A DNA stretch of 64,000 nucleotides from assembly GCA_973895155.1 (NCBI GenBank), contig OZ316894.1, positions 23,498,001 through 23,562,000 of the forward strand, read 5' to 3'. Below the pieces are notes generated by a model. It was given only the letters and a program-made list of their open reading frames with translations, searched no databases and was not told the origin of the DNA. Source of the DNA: Marsupella aquatica (lineage: Eukaryota > Marchantiophyta). Made by a program: the position numbers and the translations under genes. Below, one piece after another: positions 24,139 through 36,960 of the stretch; positions within the stretch are counted from its first letter, which is position 1, and the number at the start of each line of letters is the position of its first letter.

Positions 24139-24181
24139 CCTACTAGGTACAAAGCTAGTCCTACTAGGTACAAAGCTAGTC
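24139..24181 (+). repeat. 21-bp direct tandem repeat, two copies
   Basis: CCTACTAGGTACAAAGCTAGT is repeated back to back without mismatch. Recent microduplication of no known role. Confidence 0.9.
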
Positions 24182-25231
24182 TCATGCTTGGTCTCGTTCT
24201 TCCTCAGTTTGGAATTCTTAGTCTCTCTCCCCAATCAAAAAGCAAGGCACCTACAAGAAAACTACAAAATCCCCAAATGGGTCTCTATATATTCTTTCTA
24301 AAGATATCTAACTTTATAGTTCCAATAGAAAGCTACTTTTCAAGGCCTCTGGTCTAGAGTGAAACCTCTAAACTGTGACTCCCGGGCATCTGAAGTTGGG
24401 GATGGAAAATGGGTTCTCAACACTCTTGTAAAATGATTAAATCACTAGGTTTTCATATTACGTTGTTCTCCATAGAGTCTGGTCTTGTCTACATTTATAA
24501 TTCGCAATGCTTTTGAATTTTAGTTCCACGGAGGCCAGTGAAAATAGTACCCTCGTCTCTTACCATGATTGTCTAATTTAATGGTTAGATCCAGGGCTAT
24601 GAATCTGTGCAGTAGTCTGATTTTTTCTGCACAATGATTGAGAATGCAGAGTAGAATATAAGTGGGTATGGCCCAGGTACCCACTTACTTTAGGACATTT
24701 ACGTCAAGTCCTCCAGTACTTGCTCATCATTCTGCTTGGCAGTCTTTGGCGTTCAATGGCCTGTTCGCTTTAATTCTGCTCCTATTTCCAATCGTGTGCA
24801 GCTTTTCTATTTCTTCTCTCTCATTAAAAATGGACACGAGTGAAAGGTGCCCAAATCCTCAACAACTCCATTTGTGTTGATGACAAAATTCTGCAGCTGG
24901 ATATAGCATGCAGCTGGATAAGGTAACTTCGACGTTTCTACGGTACTCTTATTTGGGTTATTAAGGAGACACTTATATTGGCCGCGTACATAGCCTGTAT
25001 GAGTGCATTCAGTGGTTGAGTGCTGGCTGGCCATGTACTGTAGGAGAGATTAGGTTTGTGCAGGATAGAACAATGGCCTAAATAATTTCTATAGGTTTCA
25101 GTTTCTACATTGAAAACAATGTAAGCACTGATTTAAATGCCAATAATATTCCTAAACTTTGTCCTGATTCTTGTTCCAGAGTTTCACAAACTTGGTACTC
25201 AAATTTTCAATAATATCTACGTTTTTGGGTA

Positions 25232-26350
25232 CGCCCAACCATCACTGTGGTAGTCCCCTTATATTAGAGCCACTTCCTTTGTAAATGCACCAAAACATTG
25301 CAGTTTGATTTAGTGCAGGTGGACATTCACTAAATAACAAATGCATATATGCATTTGTCTGAAATTGTATATATGCATTTATGAGTCGCTGCCACACTTG
25401 AGTAATTGATAAGTGCAGCACACAATTACATCAAGTAATTTTGTACATTTCCACTTGAATTGCGCATTATGATGGCTCCGGGTATGGTAGTCCTATGTGT
25501 GCAACCTGACAACACAGAGGCATGAGGAAGTGCAAAAGTAATTTCCCATCCACTTATTGGGTAGTGCAACCATGCACATATAGAGAAATGAATAAATGAT
25601 GTCCCATGCATTCATAACCTAATGCATGTCTTGGATAACTGCAAGGGTGGGGTATCTTACCGAGAGCCCACCGGGAGCCTACCTTGGATCCCAGCCACTG
25701 AAAATTGGAAGCTCAGGTTGTCTTCCTGGGTGCCTGCGCTTTCAATAATATAATGCAGATTGTGGACAAATGCAGGTTTGGGGTACTCTCCTGGGAGCCT
25801 ACCTTGGATAAGTGCAAGTTTGGGGAGTCTTCTGGAGTGCCTGCACTTAATTAGACACAGAAGACTGTACAGTCTACCATGCATAAGTGCACAATGTATA
25901 AGTGCATCCCATTGGTAACTGCAGGTTGGTTGTATAGTCCCCTAATGTTACAACTTTTTTGTTGTAAATGCACCAAAAAAATGCAACTTCTGTAGGTCAA
26001 CCCTCACAAAAATTTAAATAATAAGCGCATTTCCATCGATACAAGTGCACATGCATTAATCAATTACTGTAATAAGCATTAGAAGCATTTATTGATAAGT
26101 GCAAGGGACAACTAGACATGGTAGTTTCATGCACTTATCCAGTAAGTTGAATAAAAAAATCTAAGGATTTGGGGTCTGAGAAGTAGGATGCATATGACCA
26201 GACAAGACAATTGCGAAAATGCATAAACAATTTCACATGCACATATGGAGAAGTGCATAATGATACCCATGCACTTATGATAAGTGCACAATTTGGTTAA
26301 GTGCAAGTTTGGGGTATCTTCCCAAGAGCTGCACTTAGACAAGGTAGACA
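25232..26350 (-). repeat. TGCACTT-rich dispersed repeat, two units in tandem
   Basis: The segment is packed with AAGTGCA/TGCACTT and ATGCATTT motifs. Two units in the same orientation can be seen: both start with a TAGTCCCCTTATATTAGAG- or TAGTCCCCTAATGTTACAA-type block, then TTTGTAAATGCACCAAAA, and carry repeated AAGTGCA(G/A)GTTTGGGG-type lines. The second unit (about 25915-26350) matches 43738-44165 in inverted orientation over more than 400 bp. The array ends about 0.5 kb before the start codon of gene C. Confidence 0.8.
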
Positions 26351-26874
26351 AGGTAGACTGTACACTCTTACAGTCCTTGAGAGGATGCTCACTGCTCACG
26401 ATAGCTATGGATAGCTGACGCTTTCCACGTATCATTAATAATCTATCCAACTAGGCACAACACACTACGCAAGCAGCATCTCACCAAATCTGCAAGGGTC
26501 AGGCGCCAGGTCTCAGAAGAAACGATTCTGAATCAGCTCTTGGATTTAGCTCTTGGGACACTTCCTTATCCGAGCTCTGATGCAGAGTAGGTGGGGGATG
26601 GACAGTGTCAAACTAGAAGTACAATGGTGATGATAGGGTTTGGGGGAGAGCAGCAGTCGTAGCTGAATTTGAGAGTTCTGTACTGTAGTGGTTCTTGGTA
26701 GGGTTTAAATCCTCTGTTGGGTGCAGAAAGAGTCGTCGAACAATGTGTTCAGTTGATGATCACAGAGCCCAGTGAGGTGAAGGAAGTGAAATTGATCCGT
26801 CAGCCTGGTGGGTGCTTGAGGAGATTGATCGAGGATAAGGTTTTCAACCATAAGTGGCGGCTGGCAAGATAGTC

Positions 26875-28725
26875 ATGTCGACTGCAAGCACTGTTCTTCC
26901 GTTTATACGTGCGATTGATTTCAGCAGAAAGGATGTGAGATGGGCGTTTCCTCCGCAAATCCCTATCGAGTGGACGAAGAAGAAGATAGACGACGAGATG
27001 CGGGAGAATGGAGTTAAATTGGATTTGGATTTGGGTGGATATGATATTCTTAAGTATATCGGCTTCGAGATGGAGTTGAGCCCCAAGGTTGCGAGGGGAA
27101 AGTTTATCGTCAACGAGAAAGCCTCTGAGGTGAATCTGTGATCCGAGTTCAAGCAACTAGATGTACCACTTCTGAAATCAAGTACTTCAGCAATGCCTGC
27201 TGCCATTGTATTCACCTCTTCGTAGTTCAAATTATGTAGTAATGACTCTGTGATGCAAATAACCTCCCCCTCGTTCAACTACTGTAGGAATGACTCTTGC
27301 AACTACGTCTTCTCTTCCCAATTCAATGTAGTTCACAATTGGCTTCTTCGATCTCGCCAACCAATTATTTTAACGATTTTCATAGGGCACTTAGTGAGCG
27401 GCACATTCCAAACCCTCTTCCTTTTCGTTCTTTAGAAGCGGGTCATGGTTGTTCTAGGACTTTTGGTTTGCAATCCCTGTTCAGCTTATTCATTTTTTTT
27501 GGCGCAAGGGTTGTATGAAAGGTATGATTGACAAGCGAGAATAATGAAGGGGTGTAGGATCGAATCCATTCCTGAGAGCTTTATTTCTCTTAACGGTGAA
27601 AAAGTTAGATTGAATTGTGTCTTGCCCACTCTCAACTGTAGACATCAGCATATGCTTTTCTAGTATACTGGAAAGAACTGGGCAAGGATAGTCTCGACAG
27701 AGGATTTGAGGGTCTTAGATATTATCTGCGACTGCTTTGTAAGAACTGAGAATCTTTCACCACCAACCTGCACAACTCGTCTAGAGTTGACTCTCTGCCA
27801 TTAACATTTAAGCCTCGCTGGCCATGTGGCGATCAAATATATCACAATTTGAGCAAACGTTAGACTGAGATTCCATCATGTACCCTAATCTTCATGCGCT
27901 TGGTGATTTCTAGTCCACTATCTCTAAACTCTTCCGGCCATCCATCTTACAGGGTTGGGAAGATCTATCAACAACTAATTTTAATTTGGAAGCGAGAAAA
28001 GAGAGATATGGCTTTGGTGAAAGGGACTGCCACAACATTTGTAATTAGAGTCTCCTGTTTTGTTAAGTTTGCTCCTTTCATGGGTCAATAAGAGTTGGAG
28101 GACGGCTGTAGGAACAGTGGAGAGTGGTATCAGCTTGAGCCTAAGGTACGCCTTTTGTCGCGGCAAATACTAACCAGCCTTTAATCCCGTTTGCAACGTG
28201 TGCCACAGCCAAATGGGCAACTGATGAAAGGAGTAGTAGACTATATTGCCGAGAGCGTTGCTAGCGCTGCTGGAAATATGTCATCCGAAAGTGGGCGTAT
28301 CGCAGGAGTTGAGTTGAACTTGAATCATCTGCGGCCGGCTTACATAGGACAGGAAGTGACAGCGATCGCCACGCCTTTGAGGCAGGCCAAGGCTTTCCAG
28401 GTACGGTGCTTATCTGCAGTCTGCGTCTGTGTCATTCTCTTATTCAATATTGTCTGTTTAAGATGGCCATGACTGTCAGCATTTGAGAACAATTCTTGAG
28501 AAAAACAGAATATTGTGTGTAGAACGAAATCTTTGAGTTGACCTTTTATTTTTTCCTGTTATGCAGGTTTGGGAAGTTAAGTTTGAGACAGAAAATATGA
28601 AGGAGTCAACAACCGAGTCAAGTGCTGACCCCTGTGAGGCAGTTTTAATTTCAATAGCTAGTTTTACTCTCGTGAATGAGAATTCTAGGGTAGTGAAGGA
28701 ATCGACACTCCAGTCCAAACTTTAA
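26875..28725 (+). CDS. Hotdog-fold thioesterase paralogue (gene C), HGG lost, SKL end
   Basis: Exons 26875-27129, 28209-28400 and 28567-28725, phase 0, introns 1079 and 166 bp; 201 aa. Exon 1 holds the family N-terminal part (EWTKKKIDDEMRENGVK, ILKYIGFEMELSPKVARGKF). Exon 2 reads PNGQLMKGVVDYIAESVAS, so HGG has become Met91-Lys92-Gly93, but the acidic Glu100 stays. The strand RIAGVELNLNHLRPAYIGQE is well kept. Exon 3 begins VWEVKFETE and ends QSKL, a canonical PTS1 for peroxisome import. The first ATG in the open frame is used; a GTG seven codons earlier is not a plausible plant start. The clean frame and retained PTS1 argue against a pseudogene. Either catalysis works without the HGG His, or the protein has a binding or regulatory role. 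Confidence 0.8.
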
Positions 28726-31700
28726 TGCCTTGGGAAAAGTGTCATTAAGTTGTTATGCCCAACTGTGTTCGCGATGATCTCAAGGTTGCCTTGATTAATC
28801 AAATGGGCATCCTTGGAAGTAACACTGATCCTCTCCTTCAGCATCTATTCCGCTTTGTACAGAATCACGGGCGATTAGTTTCCGAATGCCTTTCTATAAT
28901 AGATGGAAATTATACCATCACTACATTAGACAGCTGATTCAGATGATGGACTAACGATCTAGTTACTGTCTGGGTAATCTTTGGTCATTCTGATCCCTGG
29001 CCTCATTTGACACCTCCTTGTACATAAACCTTGTACATAAATTGCAATTATTCAGAACACATGTTTATTCTCTTTGGTTCTCACGGAATTATTAGATTTC
29101 ACTTAAAGGGGAGATGTAAAGATTGTAGACAGAGGAGGACTAAAGAATTTGTATCGGCTTCCAACTCTTGACAAACAATTGGTGGCAATTAGTTTGAGAT
29201 TGTTTTGGTGCCGTTGTTTTGCCGAAAGTTTTCATGAACCCTGTAGTCAACGTCGTGTTTGAATTGAAAACTCTATTTCTTACCGCACTAGTGTTCTGTC
29301 TTTCAATTTCATGGTACATCAGAGAGGTCAATCTCTGGATAATTTTAAGCTCTTTTGGTGATGCCAGCTCAGTTGAATCAGACCCTTAGTGTTCAGTTGA
29401 AGCAAGATTGTCATTCAGTTCAGCTAGTGAAACACTGAAGCGCAACGGCCATTATTGTATCCAAGCTACTCAACTTCGTACTCGAAAGTGAGTGTAGTTG
29501 AATTGATTAGCTCTTTAGTTTGTCGAATTCCGCTGCAGCTAGCCTCGTCCTACAGCAAAAGAAAGGTACTGCATTGCTCTTCAGGTTTTAGCTTTAGGGC
29601 CACCTCGAGGGCCATGACATCCTTGTATTTAAAGGAGGTTGTCAAATAGTTCTCTTGCGCGAGGTTTTGCATATGGGTTGCAGGTGAAACCAGCATAAAC
29701 ACAAAGACAGTATTAATGTTGCCTTGTGGCTGTAATGAAATTAATTCAGAGTTCATGAGCTGCATTCTAAGAGTAGCCTATGACTGCTTAGGAACAGCTG
29801 ATTTTCCATCCCTTTTTATTTCCTGAGTTGACTACGGTAGTTTTAGGAAGGGCACATGCAAATGCGGTCGAGCTTTACCTTAGGAGGAAGTCACATGCCA
29901 TTATAGTTAAGCTCTTGGAAAGCCGGGGACCGATCCGGTATTGCTGGGCTGTCGGGTCCACGGCTTCTTTAGAAACTGGATCGCTTTGCTCACGGCCTCT
30001 CTAGTACGGTATTCTATGCATTCCATTTCTCAGCCGCAACACAGAATTCTCAGAAGTTTCTGTTGTGCAAATGTAAGTTGGGCTCCTTTTTAGTGTCTGC
30101 TCATCTGTTCGAGAACCGATATCCTTTGACTCCAAATGGAAGAACCTGGTGACAGTACCCTTGTGCTCAACAGTTGAACAGTGTTCTCAATACTTTCCGG
30201 AACAGATCCTTCAAGCATTTTGCCGCTTCCGTCTGGTGTTCGTGTTGTCTGTTTTGATGCTGAAATCACATAGCGTGGGTCTTGCAATTGATGACGATGT
30301 CCTACGCTGATGATATATAAATATTTGCTTGCACAATGTCCTAAACTCCATAACATTGACAGCATCGGTCGGCATCCCAACTCGCAACATTGCCTGCCTA
30401 AAATCTAGCCATGAGTACTGTATTCACCACCTTCTCAAGCTGAATGCTTGAAGAACTCGATCCCAAGGCTACCACCAATCTGCAATCCATGAATAGAAGG
30501 GCTTGGTGAACGGTCATATAATCTAACAGCATTTGCCCTGTGCAAAGCATCTCTAAACGATTATGCACTGTCAAATGCTACACATCATGTGGTCCAGCTC
30601 ACTGTGGTTAGTTGAGCTAGTAATGCTTCAAGAGAAGTGTCTAGAGTTTGGTACTCGATTTTGTTTGGTCCTGGATTCTCATTCACTTTGTTGCGCTGGC
30701 CAATTAGTATTGTGTTGCCATGATCACTCAGGTTTACCGTTTCACTGCTGACAGTCAGAAGGGCATGTCGTTGATGTGGACGCTGGACAGGAAGAAAGCC
30801 GTCTGGTGGTCGGACCTGTTTGCCACTGCCTTGTATGGAACGCTCCTGCATTGATGTGGTTGCCTAGAGGACAGAATAACACCAGCGGACAGTCCGCCGT
30901 TCCTACTATGGTGAACGGAGGCACTGCGCTTAGGGAAGTGTAAAGTGATTCAGAGCTTTAGATCATTGAGTCAGATGTTTGATGGGGCAGGTGGTAATCT
31001 GGATTGGGCCCTAATTGAAGGCGCACACAACAAAATCCATGACAGTGCTCTACGGTATTGGCCATCGGACCTGTCAGAAACTCATTTGGGGAGGGAGTGC
31101 GGGAGGCGAAGACTGGGAGTGCATTCAATGTTTTTCTCCATGACTGGCCTCTGCAAGACTGCAACGCGTGCATAAGCTTACTGTGGAGAATTGGAAGATA
31201 TTCGCAGATAGTAGATACTCTGCGCTCTGCGAAGGAGGAGATTTCTGTCCGGACTCTAAAGGTTGCATCCATGTGGAGGTGGCCGTGGGTCCCGGGCATT
31301 CGGGCAAAGACAGTTATCGTACCAGTGAAAAGCACCCCGCAAAAGCCGACGCTCAGTTGGTGAGGCCTGTTGATATGCAGTAATGCAGCTGGCGAGGCCC
31401 ACCGTGCGGAAATTGCGCGGCGCTCTCTGCCTTCAAGTGCCAGAGATTTGCCGTCCAGTGTCCACTCGGGCTCAAGCTGGATGTTGGGGAGTGAAAAGTG
31501 CACTCAGCTCATGTGTATGACTGTGTGAGCAAAGCCTGCCCGCCGTGAGCACCAATCCAAGTATCCATGGCCAGCAAGGGGACTGATGAAAGTGGGCTTG
31601 CTGAGCAGAGCTACCCTGCCGCAAGCGACCAGAGGCATCATGGAAGCCAACCAGCAAGAGAGATACTGTAGGAGCCGGGCAGGGCAGGCAGGCCGAACTT

Positions 31701-32346
31701 CCAGTCTTCCACAGTGCATACGTCCATCCGTCCATCCGTCCACGGGATGCACTGCTGAACGGCGGAGCGCACTGGAGCAGCGTTATAATTAGTAAGCCGT
31801 TGATATGTCGGAACTCGGAAGGCGGGGCTGGGAGGGAGGCGGCAGCTGGGGTTTATAGATTTCGGTTGGGTACTGGTAATAAATGGAAGGAGCTGTTGCA
31901 GACGATAACAGCCTCCACTTTAGACTCGGCGAGCGTTGTCGCATCTGCCAAACTGGTCGGTTCCCGCTATTATCACCTTCCCATTTCCGAGTGGCCCAAG
32001 AAAATGCTGCTGCTACTGGACATCGATCAGCTGGAATTGTCCTCCGCGTGAACTCATCTAACTTACGTGCATTGAGCTTTAGCCTTCGTGTTCAGCTCCC
32101 AACGCAGAGATCTGGAACGAGTTTTTACTTGAGAGGTTGAGTGTAGCGTGTGGGAGGAAAGAGGAACGAAATAATAACTGGGACGCCAAAAGTTCATCGT
32201 CTACATGTTCAGTATCAGACTAGCATTGCTACGCCGTCCCTGAGGTGTTGCACAGGAATCGATCGGGGAGAGCGAATTGGTTGTAGCGTGCGCTCTACTT
32301 CCACTGTCCACTCAGCTCTCAGCAGCACACGGCAGCAGTGATCGAA
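28726..32346. other. Intergenic, no supported gene
   Basis: The start contains the 3' flank of gene C. The longest frame (30958-31503, minus strand, 181 codons) has no family signature and no domain-like pattern, so it is not called. Around 31.4-31.8 kb the DNA is GC-rich and contains a (CCATCCGT)n-like microsatellite near 31724-31741. The end of the segment should hold the promoter of the phytocyanin gene. Confidence 0.5.
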
Positions 32347-33564
32347 ATGGCTTCACGATGGGCGATGGTGGCATTTCTGGTCGCCGGGCTTCTTCTCCAG
32401 CAGGGCACTACGCCAGTGAATGGAGCAGACTGGTTCGCGGTCGGGGACCAAAATGGCTGGACGTTCCCTCCGAATGGCATTGCCACATTTTTTAACGACT
32501 GGGCTAAGCAGCATACCTTCCACATTGGCGACACCCTCTGTATGTACCGTACACAAACACCTCTATTTCCTCGTTGGCTATGCGCTCGTTGTAGTTGTAG
32601 GTCACCTTTTGTAAGTTGCGGCATGTCATGAATAGAGTTCCCACGGTTCAGCTTGAGCACAGTGCATGGCTCTCCTCCGTCCCCGTCCCCAGCAAAGTGA
32701 TTGTTAAAGCCAGTGACTGGTCGACAGTCTTGTTGTGACGTTCCGCTAGTTGAGAAAGGAGTGCGGAGTGTGGTTTCACTTTGGTGGCGAGGACAAACAC
32801 CTTTCGTGGCTTTTCGGTTCAGTGCATTGTGTTGCCTATTTTATCACGGGATGGCGCCAGTTAAGGAGTTATCGGGGTATGGGAAATGGGTCACACACTC
32901 ACATTCTCAGTTGCGGGATCGGACAACCGAAAATGTAGACCGATGCACTAGTTTGTGCCTTTCGAGACACAGCCCTTGGTCCCACATGTACAGTGCAATA
33001 GCCGCTTGAGAATCCGGACAAGGCATCGATTGGGGCTAGACAATGAGCGGCATTGCATCTTTCCGAGATGAAGAGAGTGACCATACTAGTGTGAGTGTTG
33101 TGACTGGCATTAGATTCGTAACATTTTCCGTTGTTGGAGAGGCATTTGATTCGTCGCATTGAGCTGGAATGGTACTGATTTGTGGTCCTTCTGCCCTACC
33201 TCCAGTCTTCAGGTACGAATATCACAGCGTGCTCGAGGTCAGCCAAGCGGATTTGCAGACATGCACGACCACCAACCCAGTTAACTCTTACAACAATTAT
33301 GCCAACGCATCCGTGACGCTGGACAGGACGGGTTACTACGGCTTTATTTGTGGAGAACCCAGTCATTGTGCGGGGAACATGAAGCTCGAATTAACTGCGT
33401 TGGCTTTAGGTCAATTAGCCGCCCCTGTCGAGGCTCCAGGGAGCACGGGAGCGGGACCAGCTGCTGGCCCTGTCCAGAGCCAAAATGGTGCCTCTGGTGT
33501 CCGATCTTTCCCCGCCATGATCGTGGGAGCTCTCCTCGCCGGCTGTGGATTCCTGTTTCTGTAA
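32347..33564 (+). CDS. Phytocyanin (blue copper protein), likely GPI-anchored
   Basis: Two exons, 32347-32539 and 33206-33564, joined in phase 1 with a 666-bp intron at the usual phytocyanin position (after GDTL); 183 aa. Residues 1-26 are a signal peptide (hydrophobic VAFLVAGLLL). The plastocyanin-like domain follows: DQNGWTFPPN, WAKQHTFHIGDTLFFRY, with copper ligands His71, Cys113, His118 and Met123 all present. Cys84 and Cys119 are the expected disulfide pair. A Pro/Ala/Gly-rich linker (about 135-160) leads to a hydrophobic C-terminus (MIVGALLAGCGFLFL) typical of a GPI-anchor signal. His and Met ligands point to a plantacyanin/uclacyanin-like redox-active protein rather than an early-nodulin-like protein, in which ligands are lost. 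The loop before His71 is shorter than usual. The protein would sit on the cell surface or in the wall. Confidence 0.9.
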
Positions 33565-35461
33565 ATTCTACGTGTGAAGCTGGTCTCTGTGGATCTGGGT
33601 TGTTCCATTTCCTACAGACCGACTCCCCTGTGCTTAATGAGTAATGAGGCATTCCTGCTAGACCCTTCCGAGAATTGTTATCCGGAGTCTTCTTACGTTG
33701 TGGTGATGGTGCGGTTCTGAAGTGAAGAATTCCGTGCCACAAAAAAGAAGAAGATCAGGAGTAGGCTTCACCATGGTGGACCATATTTTGCACTGTATTC
33801 ATTTGTTCGTTTTGTGTTTCTGGGTAGACTTGGAAGAACCCATAGATAGATAGAATTCTAGTAATCTGAAACATAATATTTCTACGAGCGCTCCATTCAA
33901 GCTCAACTGTATTTAGCACATTACGATCTGCTTGTGAGGGCTCCATTCAGCTGTCACATTCTACACGATATGATTCATGTGCGCTAGCCTATACGTGTAG
34001 ATCTATTCTTTTAGAGGGGAGGATGATATAAACTGAGCCCGACTCCTGTTCGTCATGTGTGCTAGCGAACTGAGGGAGGATGTCGAAAGAAAGAGGCTTC
34101 GATTGCACTTGGAACAGTGATTTGAGTCCGTCCTGCCTATATTGATCGATTACTTTTAGAGTTATCACGCAAACAGAGTGAACCCCGGGGTGAAATTTTG
34201 TAGAAACATCAGGTATCAATTGATAGCTCCGACATTGCTGGATGGACGTGTTGGGGTTCTGATTATGTCCCACAATCTGAATGGGAATATGGAATAAAAG
34301 AATCATCATCAGCAAATTTATAGCGCAGTATTTGGGATGTTGTTCAACGTTGAGTGAAATATCAAACTTGTAATTGATTGGAATATTGAATCTGTGCAAA
34401 ATCTCGTAACTGGGCCGGATCCTACATGGCTCCATAATTTAATATTGGACTCTGGTCGGAATTGTAGTACCTGCTCTGGAATTGAAGAGCAATTGCAAGA
34501 GACTGGACACGGTTGGACCAGCATTGACCGATGAGATTATATATTATCCTGGGTTGTGAAAGGTGCTTGTACATCGATGTGTGAATTGCCATGAGTTTAG
34601 TTTAGATCGAGGTTTTCAAAATGACTTACACAGAACGAATGAGCAAAGTGAGTAATGCGAATCTCGATTCAAATGAAGTAGCATGTGAGGGAACCAGTGG
34701 ACTTGGTCTTTGAAATATTGTGGCTCAATTCTTGTAAAGGAAGGAACGTCTTGCAGAGCTGATCATTTCCTCAATACCTGTAAGGTACCTACTTATTTGC
34801 CACATTTAAGAACAGCGCTGGACTCAGTTCCCTCACGAGTTCGATCGGCGAGTTGAGCGTCGTGATCATCATTCCAACGAGGACCACTGTATCCGACAAG
34901 GTGGGTGACTTTGCCTTTCCTTCTCTTTGGTTGGAATCAATACTTCACCAGGCTATGAACGAGCAAACAGTGTTGCCTGAAAGTCCAGTCTGGACAATTC
35001 TTCCTTTTCGTTGCAATACAAACTTTACTGAGCAATGAAGAGTCAAACAGAGTGCCAAGAAACCATCAAACAGAGTGCCAAGAAACCACCAAACAGAGGC
35101 ACGAGCTGGAGCATGGAGATCAACTGTGACAGGAGGTGAGTGAGGTGATGAATTCTGCTAGATGTGAGATACTTTTACGACAACAAATAATGGAGAAGCA
35201 TGGCAGCACTGTTGGGATACTAACTAGCCACAAATAATGGAGCAGAATGACAAAACTGGTAAAAAAGTAAACTGGCATTGCTACTCTGACAACCATTAAC
35301 TACCGTAGTGCTTGGAGGCATGACACATTTGCAATTCAACGTTCCAGGAGGTTTTCTAAACAGCTCAACAACCTAAAATAAATTATATCTGTTGCAGTGA
35401 AGTTCACTCATTTGTATTGTTTAGTCATTTGTACAGGAAGTACCTAGGGGGAAACCTTTTT

Positions 35462-35575
35462 CCTTGCAGACAATCACACATCAAAATGTGATAATATGTG
35501 GCGTGTAAACATTGATTGAAAGATGTGATAACGAGATTTATCATGGTATGGAGGGATATCCTACATCATAATTTG
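35462..35575 (+). repeat. Dispersed repeat, copy 2 (partner at 19.60 kb)
   Basis: Matches 19601-19720 in the same orientation, as described for that copy, with a small deletion in the middle. Confidence 0.6.
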
Positions 35576-35997
35576 ATGTGCAGCAACCTTTTTCTATTTC
35601 TTTCCCAACCGTGTGCAAGGAGGAATAACATTTATTTCCTACTTGCTATCACAAAATATGTCTGCTCTTTGCATTGTTGGGGCAGGCACTTTGGTAGGGT
35701 CTTTCTCCAAGTAGAAGAGTTATATGTTAAAGACCAGGGTGAGATAAAGGATGGTCACTGTTCTTAAGCCCCCAAAACAAGTAACCATAAGGTTGTGCAA
35801 AGATTGCCTCATGAAACTCTGGTTGAGGAAGTGGAGCAATGCTCTGAACTTGAAGTTGTGTCATTCTGCTCCGTCTAAATTGCAGGTGACGTAGAGCAAA
35901 GCACATCTCGAAGCCCTTCCAGCAATCCCAGCCACCATTCAAATCCTAAGTAGTGGACATAAGGTTGAGACTAGTTCTTAGATGGACAAAAAAAAAC

Positions 35998-36125
35998 AGT
36001 GTCACAATACTCTTGGAGCCTTACAGAGGCATGGCATGGAAGTGTAAGAGGTCATATACATGACAACCATGAGAACCCAACTCGTTCATTTGAACCAGAA
36101 CAAAGGCCTTTGCATGGACACGAGA
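35998..36125 (+). repeat. Dispersed repeat, copy 2 (partner near 2.17 kb)
   Basis: Diverged match to 2165-2300; the best shared block is AGTGTAAGAGGT followed by an ACATG and, later, AGAACAAAGGCCT. Confidence 0.5.
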
Positions 36126-36559
36126 CCGAGGCATACACTAATTAAATTCTTCTATTACCAGTCAAATGCATGTTTACACTACTTTCATCTTTAAAACAGA
36201 AGTCTGAAACCTTTAAAGCGCGACTAGCCAAGACCAAAATGTGGTTATGCATATTTCACCATTCTTAGTACTTTTTCCCAAAATTGTGGAGCAAAGTCTG
36301 ATGGTAGAGGAGATGAATGTGAAAAAGTGAGAAGTTTTGGACACTCCTTTTATATGACCAGTGGTGGTTTAAGAAGAAAAGGTTGGAGGGGCTCAATCTG
36401 CCTTTCAACTTCTGTGCTAGACTTCAATCTTGATAAGATTTGTTGGTTGTATTTTCTGTACTTTGTGGAAGAGAACGCCCAATCATCAAAGGCTCTCCTC
36501 AAGGCTCTCCACCACTAAGGCGTTTTGAGATTTGTCCTCTACTTGTCTCACCACTTGTC

Positions 36560-36960
36560 TCTTCATAGAACAAGTAAAACTTCAATTTGCATGAACTTAA
36601 AGTTAGTTTGGCCTTACTAGGGTTAGTTAACCCTTGCTTAGATTAGGATATTAAGATACACATTGATTAGGCCCACACATCTCAGCCCCCTATGGGGTGT
36701 ACGTTGGAGGGAGAGCATTTTTCTCCCTCATTCTTCACATGTACTCTCATATGCGTTGGGTCTTTCAGGAGTTTCTCCACTTGTGGTGTCTTGTGGTGTA
36801 GTGTCTGATTGAGCGTACTCTCATATTCCGTATTTTCTATCTAGTATGAACCTACAATTTCTTACAATTGGTATCAATTGGGGTTTGTCTTCATTGTACA
36901 ACGAGGTTTGGTGAACCTCACTTTGAGATGGAGGTTCGTGCAAAGGCTCTACAACTAATG
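36560..36960 (+). mobile_element. Copia-type LTR end and primer-binding-site relic
   Basis: CTTACA (36861-36866) is directly followed by ATTGGTATCAATTGG, matching the usual start of a copia primer-binding site (TGGTATCAGAGC, complementary to initiator tRNA-Met) in its first eight bases. The preceding 300 bases have LTR-like composition. The leader that follows quickly meets stops and no pol sequence is found, so this is a fragment. The LTR 5' border could not be placed. Confidence 0.4.

Larger units (their letters stand above)
22745..25231. other. Intergenic, no supported gene
   Basis: Includes the 3' flank of gene B, two small tandem repeats listed separately, and otherwise AT-rich DNA. A B-box-like GGCTCAATCC occurs on the minus strand near 23650, but without a convincing A-box it is not called a SINE. 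Confidence 0.5.
33565..36559. other. Intergenic with repeat fragments
   Basis: No gene is supported. It contains a 23-bp tandem repeat of the AAACAGAGTGCCAAGAAACC type near 35043-35095 and two dispersed repeat copies (35462-35575 and 35998-36125), listed separately. Confidence 0.5.

Noticed and set aside
26844-27278. 144-codon minus-strand frame
   Set aside because: It is the antisense shadow of exon 1 of thioesterase gene C.
28755-28937. 60-codon ORF after gene C
   Set aside because: It lies in the probable 3' UTR of gene C, has no family signature, and is short enough to occur by chance.
30958-31503. 181-codon minus-strand frame
   Set aside because: No recognised domain, poor amino-acid pattern, no neighbouring exons with a family signature.
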